Source: Yamagishiella unicocca (Eukaryota; Chlorophyta; Chlorophyceae; Chlamydomonadales; Volvocaceae). From it: a stretch of 64,000 nucleotides of DNA. Position numbers and translations under genes: made by a program. Shown here piece by piece: positions 22,201-31,200 of the stretch (position 1 is the first letter of the stretch; each line of letters starts with the position of its first letter). The notes below the pieces were generated by a model. That model was not told where the DNA came from, searched no databases, and was given only the letters and a program-made list of their open reading frames with translations. Location: positions 62,001 through 126,000 of the forward strand of contig BDSL01000152.1 of the NCBI GenBank assembly GCA_003116995.1, read 5' to 3'.

Positions 22201-25200
22201 CGCCCAGCTGGCGGCGTCGCTCTCCGCCACAACCCCCGCAGCGCCGTCCAGCGCCCTGCGCAGCGAGCAGGCTGCGCAGGTAGAGAGCCTGCGCTCCAGC
22301 AACGCGGCGCAGCTTGAGGCCATCCTGTCGACGCTGCCGGAGGCCATCCGAGCCGAGTACGCCGCCCAGCTGGGCAGCTCCCGCAGCAGCCTCGCCTCGC
22401 AGCTCGCTGCTCTGCGGTCGGAGGGAAGCGTCAGGCAGCTGGAGGGCCGGCATTCCGCGCTGGTGGGGCCCCTCCCGGCCGCCGCCGCCGATCGCGGCGC
22501 GCGGAATCCGGACGCGCCGCAGGCCGAGCACGCTGCCCAGCTGGCCGTCTTGCACACCGACCACGTGATGCAGATGGAGGCCATGCGAGCCCACCACGCG
22601 TCACAGGTCGAGACGCTGCTGGCCGAGAACACGGCGCAGCCGGAGGCCATCCGCGCCGAATACACGGCGCAGCTGGCTCGTGTGTACACGGACCACGCGA
22701 GGCAGATGGAGGCCATGCGGTCCCGGCACTCCCAGCAGCTGGAGGTGCTGCTGGCAGACCGCGCAGCGGAGCCGGAGGCGCTGCGCACCGAGCACGCCGC
22801 CAAGGTCGCCGCGGTTCGCGCCGAGCACGCCAAGCAGATGGAGCTCCTGCGCTCGGAACATGCCGGGCAGCTGGAGGTGCTGCTGGCGGAGCGGGCGGCG
22901 CAGCCGGAGGCGCTGCGCTCTGAGCACGCCTCGAAGGTCGCGGCCCTGCGCGCGGACCACGCCACACAGATGGACTCGCTCCGCTCCGAGCACGCGGCGC
23001 AGCTGGAGGTGCTGCTGGCGGAGAGGGCGACGCAGCCTGAGGCGCTGCGCGCCGAGCACGCCGCCCAGCTAGCGGGCCTGCGTGCAGACCACGCCAAGCA
23101 GACTGAGATCTTACGCGCCGACCATGCAAAGGAAGTGGGCATGCTGCTGGCGGAGCGGGCGGCGCAGCCCGAGGCGCTGCGCGCCGAGCACGCCGCCCAG
23201 CTGGAGGCCATTCGGTCCGAACACGCCACCCGGCTTGCGTCCCTGAGGGCAGACCACACGGCGCAGATGGAGACCATGCGTGCTGGCCACTCCACGCAGC
23301 TGGAGGCGCTGCTAGCGGAACGGACCATGCAGCCGGAGGCTATACGAGCCGAGCACGCCGCCCAGCTGGCGGGCCTACGTGCAGACCACGCCAAGCAGAT
23401 GGAGCTCCTGCGCGCCGACCACGCGAAGCAGCTTGACACCCTGGTGGCGGAACGGGTGGCACAGCCTGAGGCGCTGCGCGCCGACCACGCCGCCCAGCTG
23501 GCGGCGCTGCGCGGCGAGCACGCCAAGCAGATGGAAGCCATGCGCTCCGAGCTGGCCTCTCAGATTGAGGCGCTGGTGACGGAAAAGACCGTGCTGCCGG
23601 CCGCCCTTCGCTCCGAACACGCCGCCCACCTGGAGACGATCCACACCAGCTACGCCTCGCAGCTGGCGGCCGCTCGCGCCGACCACGCCAAGCAACTGGA
23701 GGCCCTCCGCGCGGACCACTCCCGCCAGATGGACCGGCTGCTGGTCGAGAACGCCTCGCAGCCGGAGCTCCTCCGAGCCGGCTACGTGACCCAGCTGGCC
23801 GCCACGCGCGCCGAGCACGCCGTCCACATGGAGGCCCTGCGCGCCGAGCACGCCGTGGCCATGGCGGAGAAGGAGCGCCAGCGCGCGACGTCGGCGGCAG
23901 CCCACGAGCAGCAGCTCCTGGAGCTCCGCGCCGAGCACCAGCAGCGCTATGAGGAGCTGACGGCGCAGAACCGGCAGCGGCTGCAGCGGCAGGAGGCGGA
24001 GCACCGGTCGTTGACGGCGGTGCTGACGGAGGAGCACCAGGCGCAGCTCAACCAGCACATGCGGCGGCTGGACGAGCTCCTGGCGAGGCACAAGCAGCAG
24101 CTGGACGACTTGGCGGAGGGTGACAGGAGGCAGCTGGAGGAGGTGCGGCGCCAGGGGGAGAGGCAGCTGGCGGCGGCGCGGGCGGCGGTGGAGCACGCGG
24201 CGGAGGGGGCGGCGGAGGCGCACGAGCAGGTGGTGGCGGAGCTGGTGGGGCGGCTGCGGGCGGCGGAGGTGACGGAGACGGCGGCGGTGGAGGCGCGGCG
24301 GGAGAGCGAGGCGTCTCGCGCGGCGCTGCAGACGCAGCTGGATGAGGCGCTGACGCTGCTGGGCAGGGAGAGGAAGTCCGCCAGCGAGCTGAGGGGGCGG
24401 AACCAGGCGCTGGAGGTGGCGGAGGTGGAGGTGCGGCGGCGGCTGGAGAGGCTGATGGCGCCGCAGGACCTGGGCTGGAGGCGGGAAATGGAGGCGTGAG
24501 TAGCTGGGTTTGACGGGTGGGCGCCTGAGGCGCAACGCAAGCGGACCGAGTGCGCATGTCCCGTGCTTCGAGAGCACAGGGTAGTCTAGTCATCGGTTGG
24601 TACCTAACGAACAACCACCTTGTACGTCGTACTGCGAGGGTTCCCCCCAAGCCTTCCTCCCTGTCCTACGCCTGTCCCACGACGTATGCTCCCGCCTGTT
24701 TGCACCCCCCGCCTGCCCTCGCCTGCTGCCACCCGCCGTACCTTCCCCTCCTCCCGCCACCCCCGCCTGCCGACCTCACTCGCCAATCCCCCACACAAAA
24801 CTGGTGTCCGACGACCATGCGCCAACTATCCTGTCCCGTCGCGTCAAACGGTTTTCACGCCACCCCTCCACAGCGACCGGCTCGGCAGCCGATTCCTGCT
24901 GCGGCGCGTGCTGCTGCACTGGTCGGCCAACGCGCACCTCTCCAGCCGCACCACGCGCCAGACCGCTGTGGCTCTGGAGCTGCGGCGCCGCCGCGTGTGC
25001 CGCCACGCCCTGCACCACTGGCGCACCGCCGTGCTGCGCACTCGGGTGCTCCGAGGCCTGCAGCACGCGCACCACCTGTCGCTGCTGCGGCGGGCCCTGG
25101 TGTCGTTCAAGGCGCAGTCGCTGCAGCAGAGGTGCGGCGGGCTGGTCCCCAGGTGACGGTCCCCCGCTGGCCCGAAGACCCCAACAGACGAACCTCCCTC

Positions 25201-28200
25201 CCTCAAAACCCACCGCATCTCCCTCAACACCACCGTCACCACCACCATCACCACCACCATTACCACCATTACCACCACCATCACCCCTGCAGCCCCCGTT
25301 GGCCGCTGTATTCCGCGCCATCACGCCTATTCCTCGTCCCATGGCGCATACACGCACGCGCCGAAGCGGCAAATGCTAAAACGCCACGTCCTGACGCCTC
25401 GCGGCCGCTCGTTCGCTCCTCCGTCACCGCTGTCGCCATGTCCCCAGGCGCAAGGCCCGCGCCAACTCCATCGCCTTCGCGCACCGCTCCGCGCGTCAGC
25501 TGACCCGCTGCTTCGAGGCGTGGCGCCAGCTGCACCGCGCACACGCGCGCGCGGCCGCGTACTCCGACCCGGCAGCGCAACGAGCGGCGGTGGCGCACCA
25601 CGGTAGCGTCATCCTGAGGACAGCGCTGGTGGCATGGCACCGACACGTCTACCTGCACCAGCTACCGAAGGTAGGTCGTTGGCGGCGGGCGGGCGGTTGT
25701 AGGATCGGGAATGTCAATCGGGATGGAAGGACAGGAGGGCACCTTCCGACGCTCCGGAGGATGTGATTGTTGTCCCGAAAACTGGCACTTTGGTGCGCGG
25801 CCTTGCTGCACTCCCAGGTCTTGAAAACCTCCTCCCCCTCCCCTCCCTGGCCCTTCCCTCCCTGGTGCTCACGGCCCCCACCGCGGTACCGGATGCAGAC
25901 CCAGCGGCGGCGGCGCGCCACACACTCCTACCGGCGCCGGCTGCTCCGGCGGAGTATGGTGGGCTTCGCGCAGCAGGTCGACCGGCGGACCAGCAAGCGC
26001 AGCCAGGTGGCGCGCAGTGTGCGCAGGTAGGGATGCGGAGGACGTGTTCGTCCCCATGCGGCCACTGGCCCGCTGGCACCCCTCCCCGCCAGGTCCGATG
26101 GTACCTATGATACCCGCCTGCCTTTACCACCCAGGTAGTCCTGCGACAGCTCCATGTTGCCGCTGTTGCTCTCCGCCTGACCCGCCAGACGGAGAGCAAG
26201 AGCGCCTGACCCGCCACCGGTCAGCTCCGCCCGCACCTCCCAACGCACAACCAGCTGAGCGGTGCGCTCTAGACCACACTCGCTCGCTACCCTGGGCCCC
26301 CGACCCCTCTGACGCTTGGCCCCCTGACCCTTCTCCCCCCGAATCCCGACCCCTGGCCCCTGACCCCTGGGCCCCCGACCCCTGGCCCCCCGAATCCCGA
26401 CCCCTGATCCCTGGCCCCCTGACCCCTGGCCCCCGACCCCTGGCCCCCGACCCCTGGCCCCCCGAATTCCGACCCCTGATCCCTGGCCCCCTGACCCCTG
26501 GCCCCCGACCCCTGGCCCCTAACCCCCGACTCCAGACCCCTGCCCCCTGACCCCCGACTCCACTGACTCCTCTGCGGCTCGCATCCTCTCCCGCCCAGGC
26601 ACCGCTTCTCGCTGCTCAGTCGCGCCGTCGCCTGCTGGCTGCGATTCCTGGACGGTGCGGCGCGCAAGCGCTCGCTGGCTGGCATGGCGGACCTGCAGTA
26701 CGGCCACGCGGTCATACAGCGTTGGCACCGCGCGGCGGCTCGCAGCCGGGCTCTCAAATGCGGCCTGGAGACCCTGCGGGCCAGGTGGGGCTTTAGGGTT
26801 TTAGGGCCAGGTGGGGGCGCAGCAGCCTGCCTGCGTCGTGGCGCGGCTTGGTCTTTGAGCTGCGGCCTCCGCCACTGCTGTTGCCGGCACTCGCCCGTCG
26901 TCCGCCCATCCCATACTCCAGCATTTGCTCATTCCATGGGGTTTGGCTCAAGCCTCCTTGCGCAGGTGCATCCCAGCTGACAAGTGATGTGTGAGGCTGT
27001 GTGCCCGGCCCGTCGTTTGCCTAATCCGCGTGACTAAACCGCGTGGCTGACTGTTTCCCAGGCCAAGGAGCAAGAGTTGCGCTACATGCGCTAATCTACC
27101 GCTACGTCACGCCACGTGTGTGCGCGTCCGCCGGAAGTGATACCAAACCCTAGATTTTCACCATTAACGGCAACACCACTAACCAGGGCGGCTCCCTCCC
27201 CCCTGGTCCACAGCGCCGGCACCCGCCGCCTCCGCGCCTGCATGGCGCGGTGGCGCGGCTTCCTGCTCCGCCGACGGCAGGCGGCCATCGCCGGGCGGCT
27301 GGCTTCGGAGCACCGCCGCAGCGCCCTGCTGTGGCGCTGCATGTCCTCCTGGCTGCAGCTGGCGCAGCAGTCCGCGGCGCGGCAGCTGCACATCAAGGGC
27401 ATGAGGGAGTACCAGCGGATGATGCAGGTGCGCACGGGGAGGGCGGAGGGCAAGAGGGAGGGAGGGCAAGAGGGGGAGGGCAAGAGGGGGGAGGGCAAGA
27501 GGGGGAAGGGCAAGAGGGGGGAGGGCAAGAGGGCGGAGGGCACGAAGGGGGGGCACAGCCAGTCGGATGCTGTTATGCTGCTGCTGCCGTCAGCTACATG
27601 AAGACCTCAGGAAGGCGCTCTGTCGTGAGCTGTTCGCGGTCCATTGCGCTGCTCTGCAAGCAACGCCGCACGCCCTCCGAGCCTTCCATCCCACGTGCCG
27701 GTGGTGTCTTGCGCTCGACCACCAATGCTCCACACGGCAACACTGCACCCGCTGCTGCAGCCGCCAGTGCACCGGGCGCGGCTCTACCTCCTTCAAAGCT
27801 CCCCTCCCCTCTCAGCACACCCTGCGTGACCCGTGGGTCCATGGCACCCACCATCGCATCGCAGGCGGCCCTGCGCTGGCAGCGCATGGTGGAGCTGGGC
27901 CGCCGGCAGCAGGTGGTGGTGGACCGGGCTGTGCGGCTCTACCGCCACCGCGTGCTGGCAGCCACGCAGCGGGCCGTGCTGCGGCACTGGCGGGCGGCGG
28001 TGGAGGAGCGGCGCGCGCTGATGCGCTCCGCCGCCGTGAGCTTCGTGCAGGCCTACCTGGTCATCTGGCGGCGGAGGGTGCTGGCGGCGTGGCACGGGTG
28101 GGACGGGACGGGACGGGGCCCCGTGGGTGGGCGGGCAGGCTGCCGACGGACAGCAGGTCGCAGGGACGACTGGCGACGGGGCGTGTTTGCAGGAGAGTGG

Positions 28201-31200
28201 GCTGGGCGCTGGGTTGGGTTGGGTACGGGGGAGGTAGTGGCGGGCGGCTGGTGCCTCGGCGGTGGGGGCACGAGCTGCGTGGGTGCAGCCGTATTGGGTA
28301 CGAGACGAAACCCCATTAGGCCGGCACTAAGTAATACAGCCGGTTACGAAACGTATGGTATGCGCATTTGAAATTGCACCCGTCTTGGGCGGGTTGTCTC
28401 AGGGTGGCTGTACCCCTGCTGCACAAAGGAGGCTTGTGGATGCACGTCTGCCACCCTGCTGATGACGCCGATGTTGGTGTTGACGCTGATGACGAGTTGC
28501 CCGTGATGACACCCCACACGTGATGTCACCCCTGTCCCTCCGCCATTGGTCTCCGCCATTGGTCTCCGCCACGTTAGCGAGGCTCGTCGCGCTGCGGGCG
28601 AGCGCGGTCTGGAGGCGGCCCTTGAGCTGCGGTCGGCTCTGGAGCGCAACGAAGGCGCCATGCGGCAGGTGTCCAGCCGGCTGGAGGTGGTGGGCGCGGA
28701 GAGCGCGGGGCTGATGGAGCAGCTCAAGGAGGTGCGGACCGGAAGCGGCGGCTGGGGCGCCGGGGGGCTGGGACGTCTCGGGGCAGGGGGCTCCGCGGCA
28801 AAGGAGATTTTGAGACCTGATGGCTCGTAACGGAAATGCAAAGCAAGGGGGGAGCGGAGGCGGAGCGATGCCATGCAGCTTTGGCGGTGAGGCGGCTTTG
28901 CAGGGAGTAGTTGGTGGACTCGCGCAGTGGCGGGGTGACCTGCCTGTCGAGCGGAACACGGGCGCTGACACACACCCTGGCGCCTGGGGGGCCTAGGAGG
29001 ACGTCCTAGGGGGCCAAGGAGGACGTCCTAGGCGTGCGTCCGCAGTCTGGTGGTGCGGCCGCTGGGGACTCGCAGCGTGAGCCTGGCCGCGCAGTGCCGG
29101 TGCCTCCAGACGAGGTGCGGCACTGCCAGGAGGCAAGCATGCAGGTGTCTCCCCCCGGGGGCGCCATCCACGGGTCTTCCTCGAAACCCCCCGGGGGGGG
29201 GGGACACAGCGCTCGCTGCTCCGGTTGTCTGTCCGCCATGCCGCCGGGTCCGGCGACACCGTCCCGCCCCCTCCCCCGCTGCTGGCAGGCCCGGTCGGAG
29301 GTGCTGGTGCTGCGGCAGCAGCTGGAGGACGTGGAGAAGCTGCTGGCGGACAAGGTGGAGGCGCTGACAGCGGCGGAGCAGGACCTGGGGGTGAGGCTGC
29401 GGGGGGGGTGAGCGAGGACACCGTTGGAAACGGCAGGACATAGGTGGGGGGGAGCGGTACCTAGCTGAGCGGATGGAATGGCAGGGTAGAAGTAGCAGTG
29501 AGTTATTTGGAGGGAGGGGGAAGAGGGTGGCACCGGCGCGGGGGGGAAGAGGGTGGCACCGGCGCGGGGGGGAAGAGGGTGGCACCGGCGCGGGGGCCTC
29601 GTATCGCACAGCGGTCATCTTGGTCTCGAAGCAACCGTCCACATGTACGACACGCCGAACGCCCTGGGTCAGCGCTCCGCGCAATGACGTCCCGCCCCCC
29701 CCCCCCTGGCCCCTTCCCTCCCCCTCTCCCTGACCTCGCTGTCAACCCGCAAACAGACCCAGGGCGCTGATCTCGCCGAGCGCTCCGAGAAGCTCGCTGT
29801 GCTCGAGGCGGAGCGGGACGCGCTGCAGCAGCGAGTGCAGACGCTGCGCCAGCAGGTGGGTAGCTGGGTGGGTGGGTGGGTCGCATCGCGGCTGTGGGCG
29901 GGCCGGGGAGCAGCATGGCGGGCACGGTCCAGGACGGGGCCATGTGGCTGGCACCCTGCCCCCGATTGCCGCCATGTGCACATGCACAGCGGTGTCGCGG
30001 CTGGTGCTTGAGATCAGCGGGGGGACTTCAGTCCCGCACATGAAGGCGTTGGCTGGAAGAGGATCAAGTACGCGTCGGGGTGCATGGCGTGGAGGGGTAC
30101 AGCGCAGCACTCAGATCGGCATCACTATGAATCAGGGTGAGGTGAGCCAGCGCCTCATATTATTTACTGCTGGAGAGGATGCCCTCGAGGGTACTTTCTG
30201 TCTCAAATGAGCCCGCCACGACCGCCCTGGGCGCGCTCCCCCTCCCCCTTTCCCCTCCCCTCCCGACCCCCCTGTGCACCTCCGCCACCAGGTGGCTGCC
30301 GGCGAGGTGTCGGTGACGTCGCTCCAGGAGCAGACCTCCGCGCTGCAGAGGTCGCTGTCTGCGGCGCAGAGCGGCGCCAGGGAGCTGGGCATGCAGATGC
30401 AGCAGCAGGTGCGGGCTGATGGCCGACAGCCGGGAGTAAGGGTTGGGGCTGCAAGAAAAAACCGTGTACGGAACAAAAAACGTTTAGAACAGACGTTTCG
30501 AGACGCATGTTGGACGACTTGTTTGAGGAAACTAAAGTCGGGGTTCGTATGTCGAGGACCTTCGGCGGCTAAGCTGCATCGGGGGCGAGGTGCCGCCACG
30601 GCCGCGTCTGCCGACCTTCGGCATGGGCATGGGTGCTGGGCAGCTGTCGGGTTGATGTGGAGGGGAAGCGGACATGAAGGACTGGACCAGATGCTTAGGC
30701 TCGTTGGCTGACTGCAGGCGCCCTCCAGCAGGCCTCTCCTACCTGCCTGCCATCACGCCCCTCCCGTCTCCCACCATCGCCCACCCAACCTCCCAAACCC
30801 CGCCCCCACCCTCAGGCAGCCAACTACGAGGAGCAGCTCCTGGCGGCTCGTGACGAGGCGGCCATGGCACGGCGCGAGGCGGGCAGCTGCACGGCGGCTA
30901 CCTCGCGGCTGGAGCAGCAGGCCGCGGACAGAGAGGCGCAGCTGCGGGCGGTGCGGGCGGGTCATGAGGCGCTGGTGGCCTCCCTGCGCCAGGTGCGAGG
31001 GGGTGTCCACAGCACCACACACAACGCCAGGCCCGGTCAGATGCTGTAAAACACACACATACACACGCACAAACACGCAAAAACACGCAAAAACACGCAC
31101 AAACACACACACACACACACACAAACACGCAAAAACACACACAAACACACACAAACACGCAAAAACACACACACGCACACACACAAACACACACAAACAC

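Larger units (their letters stand above)
24874..28097 (+). other. Sfi1-type Trp-repeat block of the giant protein (exons 18-23)
   Basis: Six in-phase exons encode a highly basic helical region with Trp at regular spacing: [100 protein letters not shown] and [13 protein letters not shown]. This is the pattern of Sfi1 internal repeats, each of which binds one centrin in yeast and human Sfi1. Binding here is inferred. Confidence 0.8.

Noticed and set aside
22081..23541. 486-aa minus-strand frame opposite the hendecad exon (and other antisense frames at 16,291-17,274, 23,375-24,577, 31,970-33,250)
   Set aside because: Antisense shadows of repetitive GC-rich coding exons; the plus frame has clear periodic coiled-coil sequence and in-phase splicing.
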